Below the pieces are notes generated by a model. It did not search any database and was not told the DNA's origin. It worked only from the letters and a program-made list of their open reading frames with translations. From the NCBI RefSeq assembly GCF_022751215.1, contig NZ_JAICDG010000002.1, positions 620,001-684,000 of the forward strand: a stretch of DNA of 64,000 nt, written 5' to 3'. Of the stretch, positions 26,084-34,114 are shown piece by piece. The position numbers and the translations under genes are program-made. This DNA is from Actinomadura terrae. Lineage in GTDB: Bacteria; Actinomycetota; Actinomycetes; Streptosporangiales; Streptosporangiaceae. The first letter of the stretch is position 1; the number at the start of each line of letters is the position of its first letter.

Positions 26084-26454
26084 CCGGGGCCAGTAGCGAG
26101 ACCAGCGTCGATGCCGGTGAGGAGGGCGGCGGTCATCCGACCACGACGCTCAACGATGTCGTTCACCAGCGGGTCAGGCTCGGCATCCTCACCGTCCTAC
26201 AGGAGACGCAGCGCGCCGATTTCGGCTATTTGAAGTCGGCTTTGGAGCTCACCGACGGGAACCTCGGGCGCCACATCGAGATCCTCGAAAAACAAGGTCT
26301 GGTGGCGACCACCAAGGGCTACCAGGGGCGACGGCCGCGCACCTGGGTCGAGATCACGGCCGACGGCCGGCGGGCGCTGGCGGTGGAGATGAAAGCGCTC
26401 AAGCGGCTCCTCACGCGGTTCGAGAACAGTGAGGAATCCGCCGGGAGCGACTGA
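26080..26454 (+). CDS. Winged-helix transcriptional regulator
   Basis: GTG 26080 overlaps the preceding stop (GTGA). The 124-residue protein carries a winged helix at about residues 25-110: VRLGILTVLQETQRADFGYL, LGRHIEILEKQGLVATTKGY and RTWVEITADGRRAL, the pattern of the HTH_27 / DUF24-like regulators. It probably represses its own operon through the inverted repeat at 25440-25468, which is inference from position. Confidence 0.88.
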   Translation: MTGASSETSVDAGEEGGGHPTTTLNDVVHQRVRLGILTVLQETQRADFGYLKSALELTDGNLGRHIEILEKQGLVATTKGYQGRRPRTWVEITADGRRALAVEMKALKRLLTRFENSEESAGSD

Positions 26455-26612
26455 ATCCGGCCGCTCTTTCGTAGGCCGTGTTGGGAGCGTCCAACGAAGC
26501 ATGCGCAGTTGGGGCGGCGTAAGCATGCCTGCAATTCCTGCCTTTCTTCCCTCTTTTGCTAGGATGAGTTACCTTGACCTTTCGCAAGTCATCCATGGGC
26601 GGGACCCGCCGC

Positions 26613-27938
26613 ATGAAGACGCTCTACCCGCTCGTCGCCGCGGCTCTGGTCGTGACCGGTGTCGTCGTCACCTTCGATGAGCGGCCGGATCCGCCAGAAC
26701 TGCTCGGCGGAGGGATCGCCGTCGGCCGGGACGGCAAGGCGATCGCGATACCGCCCGGGAGGCGCGGCCGCTACGTCCCGCATACGAGCTTCTTTGTTCC
26801 TGCCGACCCGCATCTGCTCAGTACATACGCCGTGCCGGCTGCGGGAGAGGCGCAGCGATCACTCGACTGGCTGAAGAAGGGGAACGTTCCCGGTTCCTCG
26901 GCCCCGTACGGTGAGATGGTCGAACGCGCCCTGCTCGACCTGCGGTTACTGACCAGCGACAACGGTGCGAGGGTCGCGGCCCTGCAACCGAAATGGCGTT
27001 ATGTGTGGCCCCGTGACGCTAGCTTCACCGTGGCGGCCCTCAGTGTGACGCGGCATCATTTCGAGGCCCGGCAGATTCTGGACTTCTTGCGCAGGATCCA
27101 CCCTGGCCAGGGAATTTGGCAGGCACGGTATCTGCCCGACGGATCCGGAAAGGTGCCGGACGACCGAGGTGAACAGATCGATGGTTCCGGGTGGGTGCCC
27201 TGGGCCGTCTGGGTGTGGTTCACCTCGAACACGGATCGGCGGAATGCGGCCCAGGCTCTGCAAGAGCTATGGCCCACCGTCGCCAGTTCCGCCGACGCGG
27301 CCGCACGCTCGCTGGGAAAGGAAGGCCTTCCCCCGGCGTCGGCGGACTACTGGGAGAAACGCGAGCGAAGGACCACCCTCGGGACTGCCGCACCGCTCCT
27401 GCTCGGCCTGCGGGCCGCGACCGACCTCGCCAGAAAGACCGGCCGGAATGCCGACGCCGGACGCTGGTCGCAGGCCGCGCGTCGGCTCGACGCCGCGATC
27501 ACGAGCACGTTCGGAAGATCCGGTTATCCCCGGACCGCACCGGACGGCGGGGCGGACACAGCCGTCACCTTCCTCGCCCCGCCCTTCGCTCCGCACGACC
27601 CCGGCGTCGACCACGCCGTCGCCGAGGCCGCCGGGAAGCTCGCGCTGGCGAACGGCGGCATGAAGCCCGGTTCGGCCTGGAAACGCGATGGCATCGCCTG
27701 GACCGCCGAGACCGCGTTCTTCGCCCTGGCCGAGGCCTCCTCAGGTCGCGGGCAGCAGGCCCGGGGCCGGCTCGCGTGGCTGGCCGCGCACCGGACACCG
27801 CTGGGGGCACTGCCGGAGAAGGTCGACCCGGCAGGAAAGCCGGTCTCGGTCGCCCCCTTGAGCTGGAGCGCCGCGATGGTCGTGCTCGCCGCGGCCGCGC
27901 TGGAATCCAGCCTCGGTCTCGCCCCGCCCAGACAATGA
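26613..27938 (+). CDS. GH15-like glucoamylase-type protein, membrane-anchored or secreted
   Basis: I choose ATG 26613, giving a basic-hydrophobic N-terminus (MKTLYPLVAAALVVTGVVV); starts at 26574 (TTG) and 26595 are possible. The 441-residue protein shows the (alpha/alpha)6 barrel traits of GH15: KWRYVWPRDASFTVAALSVT, DGSGWVPWAVWVWF, and LSWSAAMVVLAAAAL near the end. No standard catalytic Glu pair can be assigned by eye, so enzymatic specificity is open. It stands alone on this strand. Confidence 0.75.
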   Translation: MKTLYPLVAAALVVTGVVVTFDERPDPPELLGGGIAVGRDGKAIAIPPGRRGRYVPHTSFFVPADPHLLSTYAVPAAGEAQRSLDWLKKGNVPGSSAPYGEMVERALLDLRLLTSDNGARVAALQPKWRYVWPRDASFTVAALSVTRHHFEARQILDFLRRIHPGQGIWQARYLPDGSGKVPDDRGEQIDGSGWVPWAVWVWFTSNTDRRNAAQALQELWPTVASSADAAARSLGKEGLPPASADYWEKRERRTTLGTAAPLLLGLRAATDLARKTGRNADAGRWSQAARRLDAAITSTFGRSGYPRTAPDGGADTAVTFLAPPFAPHDPGVDHAVAEAAGKLALANGGMKPGSAWKRDGIAWTAETAFFALAEASSGRGQQARGRLAWLAAHRTPLGALPEKVDPAGKPVSVAPLSWSAAMVVLAAAALESSLGLAPPRQ

Positions 27939-28222
27939 ACCTGGTCCCGGCGCCGGCACGATCATCACGAGTCGTAGCCTGATTCGTCGGTCGCGCGCGG
28001 ACCAACGACAGACGACCCCGACGCCGGCCTTGGCGGTCATGGGGCTTGGCGGGAATTGAATGGCCATTGGCGTTAGCGAGCCGTCGCGGCTCGGACCATC
28101 GTCACTGGCCGTTCTGGTACTGAGCAGGCCCGGTCTGATGCGGTCGTGGTCCAGGGCTTCTTCGGTCTGATGGTAGTCGTTTCCGGGGCGTAGTTCCAGG
28201 CTGGGGAGTTGTTCGGTGATCC
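27939..28222. other. Region without a gene
   Basis: Nothing credible is seen apart from noise frames and a reverse frame that continues into the integrase-like remnant to the right. Confidence 0.4.
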
Positions 28223-28438
28223 CTAGCGCGGTGCGGAGGGTGCGCGGCGGCATTTAGGGGGAGTCCGCGCTCCTGTTTCGGACGGGGAGAAGTCTCTTGG
28301 AGCTGGGGGTGCCCTGGCTTTGCAGTTTGTCCAGGCAGTGGAGGGAGTCGCCGGGGAGGGCGTGCCCGCGGGGAGCGAGTTTGGCGACTGCCCGGCAAGA
28401 ATCCTGCATCCACACCGTTTATAGCTCTCCGTAGTCAC
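28223..28438 (-). pseudogene. Probable integrase N-terminal remnant
   Basis: The reverse frame begins TTESYKRCGCRILAGQ, which matches the characteristic opening of actinobacterial tyrosine integrases (pattern SYKRCGCRDxxGRxLGxxCP). Beyond about residue 15 the homology is scrambled across frames (KLAPRGHALPG in another frame), as expected after indels. No catalytic domain is present. Confidence 0.4.
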
Positions 28439-28490
28439 CCATGCGCTAATTGCTACATCCGTTGACCCCCCGCACTTCGAGGAGCTTCAG

Positions 28491-28835
28491 ATGAAGAAGA
28501 TCGTCGCGCTAGTGGTGCCCCCGGCCCTCCTGGCGATCGGGCTGGCCACCGGCGTCGGCTCCGCCGGCGCCGCCCCCGTCGCGAGGCTGGACCTCTTCTC
28601 CGAGGACGACTTCTTGGGCAAGATCCACCACGTCACCGCCAAAGAGGACTGCGTGCCGCTCTCCCGGATGTTCGAGACCAAATCGGCCAAAAACACCTCC
28701 ACCTACGATGCGGAGCTGTACGAGAACGCGACCTGCTCCGGGGCGAGCAAAGCGGAGGTCCCCGTCAATGGCGCAATCCCCAACCTGACTACCGCCATCA
28801 AGGTGCAGTCGGTCTACTTCACCTATCCCGACTAG
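28491..28835 (+). CDS. Small secreted protein, possibly beta/gamma-crystallin-like
   Basis: ATG 28491 follows GAGGAGCTTCAG. The 114-residue precursor has a signal peptide (KKIVALVVPPALLAIGLATG, cleavage near AGA-AP) and two Cys in the mature part (KEDCVPL and ENATCSG), probably a disulphide. The phrase LDLFSEDDFLGKIHHVT resembles crystallin-type strands in secreted actinomycete proteins and protease inhibitors. Function unknown. It is followed by a strong terminator. Confidence 0.75.
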   Translation: MKKIVALVVPPALLAIGLATGVGSAGAAPVARLDLFSEDDFLGKIHHVTAKEDCVPLSRMFETKSAKNTSTYDAELYENATCSGASKAEVPVNGAIPNLTTAIKVQSVYFTYPD

Positions 28836-28904
28836 TGAACAACCCCGAGCCTCACAGCCAGGGCGGGCGGCTGGATGACCTGACCCTCTGGCGCTGAAGG
28901 CAGA

Positions 28905-28941
28905 AGGCCCCTCTCCCGGAAGGCATCTGGGAGAGGGGCCT
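28905..28941 (+). terminator. Intrinsic terminator after secreted protein gene
   Basis: A perfect 13-bp stem AGGCCCCTCTCCC/GGGAGAGGGGCCT with an 11-base loop lies 70 bp downstream of the stop. No T-tract follows. Confidence 0.75.
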
Positions 28942-28972
28942 CAGGGATGTGCGGGCCTACTGCTGGCCAACA

Positions 28973-29002
28973 GTTGCTAACCCTCATGGGGGCCATAGGT
29001 GC
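28973..29002 (-). repeat. Solitary degenerate CRISPR repeat
   Basis: GTTGCTAACCCTCATGGGGG followed by CCATAGG keeps the 5' half of the array repeat. It lies 67 bp beyond the 3' end of the third methyltransferase gene. Confidence 0.6.
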
Positions 29003-29068
29003 TCACACGAGGTTTTCGTTTATGCACATTCGGGGGCGGTGGCCGTGCAAACGGCGTGTTCGTGGGCG

Positions 29069-30208
29069 TCAGGGAGTAATGATGTTGGACGGTTCGTCCC
29101 GCCAGGCCACCTGACGGTCGGGGCCCACGGTCATTCCGAAAGCGGCCTGGTCGGGGCGGCCCCATTCCACCCACCGCATGTACGCGCCGGCGACCTCGTC
29201 CCACAGGCGCCGCGGACCGGCCTGCCAGACCTGGTGCTCGCCGTCGCCCTGCCGGACCCGCGCCCAGGACGTGGCCGCCGTGTCCGCCAGCTCCAGCTCG
29301 ATCACGCCGTCGCGAATGCGAGGGGCGCCCATGACGTCCGGGAGCGCGGCGGTGATCGCCACGTCCGCGCCGTGGCTGCCCGTTACCTCGCCGGGGTCGA
29401 GATGGGTGACGGTCGCCTCCGCGTCCGTGATGTCGTCGGGGATTCGCAGGGTGCTGCGCTGGCCCCGGAGGATCATGTAGTTGGCGCCGCCGACGAGCCG
29501 GCCGGACGCGCGGCCGTCGCCGGTGACGGTCAGCAGCGCCTTGTGGCCCCCGCCGTACTCCGGCATCCACGGGAGGACGAGGCGTCCGCCGGGCCGGGTC
29601 TGCTCGACCCAGCTGTAGGGGACGCGGTCGACGCCGCAGGTGACGTGGACGCCGTCGAACGGCGCATGGTCGGGGGCGCCGAACGTGCCGTCGGCGGTGA
29701 TGACGTGCGGATCGAACCCGGCCATGGCCAGGGTCTCGCGAGCGGTGGCGGCGAGGCCGGCGTCGACCTCCACGGTGGTGACGTACGCGCCGAGCGCCGC
29801 GAGGAGCGCCGCCGTCCAGCCGGTGCCGGTGCCGATCTCCAGGAGCCGGTCACCGGGTCGGACGCGGAGCAGTTCCAGGAACGCGACGACGACGCCCGGC
29901 GAGGAGAGCGAGGACGTGGCCTCGGCAACGCCGCGGGCCGGGTCGCCGGCTCCGTCGTCTACCTGGGTGACGATGGACCCGTCGCTGTACACCGCGTCCC
30001 ACCAGCCGCTCGGATCGGTGTCGCGGTCGATGCCGCGGCGGGGGCCGGGCCCGTCCGCCGCGTACCAGCCGCGGGTCGGCGCGAACAAGTGCCGGGGGGC
30101 GGCGTGCAGGGCGTCGCGGAGGCGGGGGCTGGTGAGGTGGCCGTCGACCTGGAGCGCGTCGGCGAGGGCCTCGGTTCGCGCGCCCGGGTCGGTGGTGTGG
30201 ACGGTCAT
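29069..30208 (-). CDS. Third PIMT-like methyltransferase (candidate aspartimide RiPP enzyme)
   Basis: The 379-residue protein starts at ATG 30208, four bases into the end of a small upstream gene (overlap 30205-30208). It shares the RiPP-PIMT layout with the two methyltransferases at 7.7-11.6 kb: DGSIVTQVDDG, ATSSLSSPGVVVAFL, LLEIGTGTGWTAALL, TCGVDRVPYSWVEQTRPGG and a C-terminal extension (VWQAGPRRLWDEVAGAYMRW). No ATP-grasp gene is nearby, so the peptide would be modified by methylation only, as in imiditides. The usual housekeeping PIMT is shorter (about 220 residues). Confidence 0.85.
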   Translation of the reverse strand: MTVHTTDPGARTEALADALQVDGHLTSPRLRDALHAAPRHLFAPTRGWYAADGPGPRRGIDRDTDPSGWWDAVYSDGSIVTQVDDGAGDPARGVAEATSSLSSPGVVVAFLELLRVRPGDRLLEIGTGTGWTAALLAALGAYVTTVEVDAGLAATARETLAMAGFDPHVITADGTFGAPDHAPFDGVHVTCGVDRVPYSWVEQTRPGGRLVLPWMPEYGGGHKALLTVTGDGRASGRLVGGANYMILRGQRSTLRIPDDITDAEATVTHLDPGEVTGSHGADVAITAALPDVMGAPRIRDGVIELELADTAATSWARVRQGDGEHQVWQAGPRRLWDEVAGAYMRWVEWGRPDQAAFGMTVGPDRQVAWRDEPSNIITP

Positions 30209-30342
30209 TCGCCCTTGCCCTTGCCGGGCTTGCCCTTTTCGTCCTTCTCGGCTGGTGGGATCGGCACACCCGGGCGGTGGGCGTCGCCTTCGCTCTTGTC
30301 GCCGTGCCTGCCCATGGAGGGTTCCCTTCGCGGCGGGGTCAT
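30205..30342 (-). CDS. Candidate RiPP precursor, Lys/Gly-rich, coupled to methyltransferase
   Basis: The frame overlaps the methyltransferase start (ATGA), so the two are translationally coupled. Possible starts are GTG 30393, ATG 30342 (MTPPRREPS, 45 residues) and ATG 30315 (MGRHGDKSEGDAHRPG, 36 residues); the last has GAAGGGA 7 bases upstream. The segment MGRHGDKSEGD echoes the MGKHGTSK of the ATP-grasp precursor in this window, and the tail is highly basic (EKDEKGKPGKGKGE). Two Asp residues after Gly would be suitable aspartimide sites. The assignment is inference. Confidence 0.6.
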   Translation of the reverse strand: MTPPRREPSMGRHGDKSEGDAHRPGVPIPPAEKDEKGKPGKGKGE

Positions 30343-30451
30343 GGTCGGCCTGATGTCCAGCAGACCAGGGACGTCACCAACCGTACTAGTCACATGACCG
30401 AGAGTGGCCAGTTACCGACGAAGCAGCTTGATCGGCTTTGGGCTGGGGCGG

Positions 30452-30817
30452 TCAGCACGTTGAATGGAAGAGGCCGCCGACGAGTTCGGTCTCCGCCAGT
30501 TCGTTGTAGAGCTGGACGGCGGCGGTCGTTTCCTCCATGCGCACTTCGATCCCTTGGGCTTCTAGGAGCTTCAGCGTCTCGGGCATGGTGTTCAGGCGCA
30601 GCTTCATGCCGCGGCTGAGCACGACCACCGTGCAGCCGTGGTCGAGGAGTTCTTGGACGTCGGCGGGCTGGATGCCCGGCTCATGCCGGGTGCCGTGTTC
30701 GGACCAGTCCCAGGGGCGGCCACCGCCTGGATACAGCGTGAAGTCCTTGCCCGGCGCCAGACCCTCGACCTCCATGCGGCCCCAGGACACATGGGTGATC
30801 CGAGGTGACCTGTCCAT
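30452..30817 (-). CDS. Mth938-like (DUF498) domain protein
   Basis: ATG 30817 follows CGGAAGGAAACGC. The 121-residue protein has the compact Mth938/NDUFAF3 fold pattern: ITHVSWGRMEVEG, DFTLYPGGGRPWDW, a helix-strand VQELLDHGCTVVVLSRGM and TMPETLKLLEAQGIEV. The biochemical role of bacterial members is not known. It stands between two unrelated reverse-strand genes. Confidence 0.82.
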   Translation of the reverse strand: MDRSPRITHVSWGRMEVEGLAPGKDFTLYPGGGRPWDWSEHGTRHEPGIQPADVQELLDHGCTVVVLSRGMKLRLNTMPETLKLLEAQGIEVRMEETTAAVQLYNELAETELVGGLFHSTC

Positions 30818-30983
30818 GCGTTTCCTTCCGTTCCGAATCGGCTCGGGACCCCATTACCGGCGACGAGATGCGGCGGGCCGCGGGTGGCTGCACGTCGATT
30901 TCGAGCCCTAACGCGACGCTTTTACGTTGACGCGTGCGGCTTTCGGCCTACGAAGGGGATCGGTGTAGCGCTGAAGGGCTCGG

Positions 30984-31424
30984 TCAGCTGAGCGGTTCGG
31001 CCAGGCCGACGACGATGCCCTCGGGGCCGCGGACGTAGCAGAGCAGGTAGGCGTCCTCGAATCGGACGATCTCGCCGACCAGTTCGGCGCCGTGGGACTG
31101 GAGACGGGCGACCACGTCATTGATGTCGTCGACGGCGAACATGACGCGGCGGATGCCCAGGGTGTTCGTGGGCGCGGGCTGCGGCTCCGGTCTGATGGGC
31201 GCCGGTTGGTGGAAGCGCGCGAGCTCGATTCCGCTGCTGCCGTCCGGGGTGCGCAGCATGGCGATGTCCTGCCGGACGTCGTCGAGCCCGATGACACGTT
31301 CCACCCACCGCCCCTCAAGCGGGCCCTTGCCCTGGAGCTCCAGGCCGAGTTCGACGAAGAACGCGATAACGGCTTCTAGGTCTTCGACGACGATGAGTAC
31401 GTTGTCCATCCGCTGGATCGCCAT
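30984..31424 (-). CDS. VOC family (glyoxalase-like) protein
   Basis: This 146-residue protein shows the paired beta-alpha-beta-beta-beta modules of the vicinal oxygen chelate fold: MDNVLIVVEDLEAVIAFFVE at the start and RRVMFAVDDINDVVARLQSHG in the second half, ending DAYLLCYVRGPEGIVVGLAE with the terminal Glu ligand. Members include dioxygenases, glyoxalases and antibiotic-binding proteins; no substrate clue is present. Confidence 0.85.
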   Translation of the reverse strand: MAIQRMDNVLIVVEDLEAVIAFFVELGLELQGKGPLEGRWVERVIGLDDVRQDIAMLRTPDGSSGIELARFHQPAPIRPEPQPAPTNTLGIRRVMFAVDDINDVVARLQSHGAELVGEIVRFEDAYLLCYVRGPEGIVVGLAEPLS

Positions 31425-31469
31425 GGGCCGAGCGTAGTGGACCCCGGTGACGAAACCTCCGCGCCGCGG

Positions 31470-31562
31470 TCATCGCCTGCGTGACAGCCAGGCCACCACC
31501 GTCCCCACCAGGATGAGGATTATTGCGGCGACAGCGGCGATGATGACTACTAGGAACTGCAT
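31470..31562 (-). CDS. 30-residue single-span membrane peptide
   Basis: ATG 31562 is preceded by AAAGGAAATTTCC, a good ribosome site. The peptide reads MQFLVVIIAAVAAIILILVG and then TVVAWLSRRR: one membrane helix followed by a basic stop-transfer tail. It is too short for standard gene callers. It lies between the caspase gene and the VOC gene on the same strand. A small regulatory or toxin-like membrane peptide is possible; nothing further can be said. Confidence 0.6.
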   Translation of the reverse strand: MQFLVVIIAAVAAIILILVGTVVAWLSRRR

Positions 31563-31625
31563 GGAAATTTCCTTTGCGAGAGGCCCCGGAATCGATTCTC
31601 CGGGAGGGGGGTGGGCAATGCCGCG

Positions 31626-33047
31626 TCAGGGCCGGTTCGACTGAATCCATGGCGTCCCCGTTGTCGCCAGCTCTTCCAGTTCGCGGCCGTCTTGCAGTTG
31701 GTCGAGATAGCAGATGCGAATCCATCCGGACGTGCGGTCCTCCCATGGCGGGCGCCGAGAGGAATGACCCAGTCGTCGTGCCTGGTGAGGGGGCGGGGTC
31801 CAGGGGGCCTGCTTTTTCCACAGCATCAGGGTCGGGCGGGGGCGGGGCCCTCCCGTATTCGCCACTTCCAGTGCGCCGATCTCGTCCCAGCTATAGTCCG
31901 CTCGGCGCCTTCCCCACACGATGGAGACTCCTTCGGGGCGGATGCTCAGGTGACGAGGACCGGCCAGTTCGACCAACGTCATAACGAACTGGGCCATGAT
32001 GAAGATGAGAAGTGCCAGAAGGGTTCCGAGCAGGATCCCGAACGTGATCAGGTCGACCGGTGAGGCGTCCACCGGGAGAAGCAGCGAGCACAGGATCGTG
32101 AGAACCACGAAGGAAATGTGCAGGGAGCCGAGTCGGGAGGTCACCACTTTGGCGGCCCGGATTCGGCTGGTGAAGACCGGTGGATATTGTCCAGGGGACG
32201 CTTTGACCGGCGGAGCCGCTGGGGACGGGGTGTCAAGAGTTGTCGGGCTTGACGTCGGCTCTGTGGCGTCGTTCGAAAGCCGGGGCGACCGGCCGTAGGC
32301 GGTGTTGCGGGCCAGGCCGAAGTGGTGGACGGTGTCGGTCCCGCGCTGGTTGGGACGGGGCAGCCCGCGGCGGTGCAGGCGGTGGGCCAGGCGGCCGTAC
32401 AGGGTGTGGAAGGTGAGGAGTTCGGGCCCGTCCGGTAGGCCTTCGCCGATCAGGTCCAGCAATTCCTGGGTGAAGGACGTTCCGGTGGTGTGCTGCTGAT
32501 TGAGCGGGACGACATGGGCCGGGCCTTCCGCGGCGGTCAGCGTGTACACGCCCTCGATGCTGGTGCAGTCGGCGACGGTGTCCAGGCCGCTCAGAGCGCT
32601 GATGGCCCGGCCTGAGTAGCAGCAGTCGAGGATGACGACCGAGACGCGCGCCGGGCTCGTGCTCAGCGCGCGTTGGACGTGGTGGAATTCGACGCCGGTC
32701 AGGTCGGGGTCGGAGCTGGTGGTGTCGGTCAGCGTGAGCGTGAGGTTTCCGCGTTCGCTGATGACGCCGTGGCCGACGTAGTAGAGCAGGAAGGTCCCGG
32801 TGGTGCTCTCGGTCATGCGCCGGATGCGCTGCACCAGCCACGCGGCGCCCTGGGGATCGGCGATGGTGGTGACCTGGTCGCGCGGCCAGCCGCCGCGGGC
32901 CGGGTCGGTGAGCATCTCGTACATGCCCGCCAGACTGTTGGCGGCGGCGGGCACGCCAGTGAACTCCGCGTCGTGGAAACGGGAGGTGCCGATCAGAAGG
33001 GCGCGGGAGTCGGCCAGATCGGTTCGCGGCTCAGTCGGAGGCGCCAT
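31626..33047 (-). CDS. Caspase-family (C14) protease with two membrane spans and PH-like tail
   Basis: The 473-residue protein opens with a caspase domain: SRALLIGTSRF, catalytic His in YYVGHGVI (about H93) and Cys in VILDCCYSG (about C143). A Pro/Ser/Thr linker (about 255-295) precedes two membrane spans (LHISFVVLTILCSLLLPV; LLGTLLALLIFIMAQFVM) and a C-terminal segment (LSIRPEGVSIVWGRRRADYS) like bacterial PH domains. Its start overlaps the EACC1 gene by 17 bp. Bacterial caspases with EACC1 belong to predicted immune or programmed-death systems. Confidence 0.88.
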   Translation of the reverse strand: MAPPTEPRTDLADSRALLIGTSRFHDAEFTGVPAAANSLAGMYEMLTDPARGGWPRDQVTTIADPQGAAWLVQRIRRMTESTTGTFLLYYVGHGVISERGNLTLTLTDTTSSDPDLTGVEFHHVQRALSTSPARVSVVILDCCYSGRAISALSGLDTVADCTSIEGVYTLTAAEGPAHVVPLNQQHTTGTSFTQELLDLIGEGLPDGPELLTFHTLYGRLAHRLHRRGLPRPNQRGTDTVHHFGLARNTAYGRSPRLSNDATEPTSSPTTLDTPSPAAPPVKASPGQYPPVFTSRIRAAKVVTSRLGSLHISFVVLTILCSLLLPVDASPVDLITFGILLGTLLALLIFIMAQFVMTLVELAGPRHLSIRPEGVSIVWGRRRADYSWDEIGALEVANTGGPRPRPTLMLWKKQAPWTPPPHQARRLGHSSRRPPWEDRTSGWIRICYLDQLQDGRELEELATTGTPWIQSNRP

Positions 33048-33387
33048 GGTGATGCCGCAGCAGTTCCGCGATGAGACGTGGCGCCTCGGCTGCGTCCGCC
33101 GTCTCCAGTTCCAGTCGCTCTCCGTCCTCGGTGGTGAGGGTGAACTTCACCTTCGGGCGGCGGCTTCGGATCCAGGCCGGAAGGGTCTGGGCCAGCACGG
33201 CGGACACGCCGCCGGACCCGACCGCGACCATCACCGCGTCCAGCGTCCCGCCCAGTTCTTCTGCTCCCGGCGCCCGCCGCCGGACGCGGACGTGCCCGGC
33301 CAGCCGCCGGTCGGCGCGCAACCATTCCAGGAGCCGGGCGTGTTCACCGGCCTCGTCGCCGCCGGTGACCTCGATCTGAAGGTCCAT
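33031..33387 (-). CDS. Effector-associated constant component EACC1
   Basis: This 118-residue protein shows the EACC1 pattern: a beta strand (DLQIEVTGGDEAGEHARLLE), the helix LDAVMVAVGSGGVSAVLAQT, then SRRPKVKFTLTTEDGERLEL and a C-terminal helix. EACC1 genes are known from comparative genomics as the constant partner of variable effectors (caspases, trypsins) in actinobacterial conflict systems. Overlap with the caspase gene fits that role. It has no membrane segment or catalytic motif. Confidence 0.85.
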   Translation of the reverse strand: MDLQIEVTGGDEAGEHARLLEWLRADRRLAGHVRVRRRAPGAEELGGTLDAVMVAVGSGGVSAVLAQTLPAWIRSRRPKVKFTLTTEDGERLELETADAAEAPRLIAELLRHHHGASD

Positions 33388-33615
33388 TTATCTCCGACCC
33401 CGCCGCCCCGCCCCGCGCTCGTCAGCCTTCTTGATACGCCGTTCGCAGCATCTCAGGGAAGGCGGGTGCGGTGCAGGGAATTGGCCACGGAGCGCCAAGA
33501 TCCGGTTTCTCGGCTCGCGAGGGCCGCCGGGCTTGGGCTTGGACGGCTCGTCCCGGGCCGGTCTATCTTGTCCTCGCCCGCCGAGGTCGTTTCGCATGCG
33601 AAGGGGTCCTTGCCC

Positions 33616-34032
33616 ATGGCGTCCGGTAAGCCCAGCGTTCTTTTCGTGTGCGTCCACAATGCGGGGCGCTCCCAGATGGCCGCCGCGTTCCTCGCCCATT
33701 TGGCGGGGGACGCCGTGGAGGTGCGCTCGGCGGGGTCGGCCCCGGCGGGGGAGGTGAACCCGGTCGTCGTGGACGCGATGTCCGAGGTCGGCATCGACGT
33801 TTCCGCCGAAACTCCCAAGATCCTCACGGTGGACGCCGTTCAGGCCAGCGACGTGTGCGTCACCATGGGCTGCGGCGACTCCTGCCCCGTCTTCCCTGGT
33901 AAGCGCTACCTCGATTGGCCCGTGGCCGACCCCGCGGGGCAGGGGATCGAGGCTGTTCGGCCCGTTCGGGACGAGATCGAGAGGCGCGTCCGGGGCCTGA
34001 TCGAGGAACTCGGCGTTCAGGGGCTCGCGTGA
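33616..34032 (+). CDS. Low-molecular-weight phosphatase / arsenate reductase
   Basis: ATG 33616 follows AAGGGG with 9-base spacing. The 138-residue protein has the phosphate loop CVHNAGRSQMA, the later Cys pair GCGDSCPVFPG and the Asp in DWPVADP, the pattern of thioredoxin-type ArsC and related LMW-PTP arsenate reductases. No ars regulator or efflux gene is adjacent, so arsenic detoxification is probable from motifs only. Confidence 0.88.
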   Translation: MASGKPSVLFVCVHNAGRSQMAAAFLAHLAGDAVEVRSAGSAPAGEVNPVVVDAMSEVGIDVSAETPKILTVDAVQASDVCVTMGCGDSCPVFPGKRYLDWPVADPAGQGIEAVRPVRDEIERRVRGLIEELGVQGLA

Positions 34033-34114
34033 ACCGGCGACGACCGGGAGGTCGGTGGGGCGGACCGGCGGCGATTCCGGTCCGTCGCACCGCGTCCAGG
34101 CGTTGTTCCAGCGG

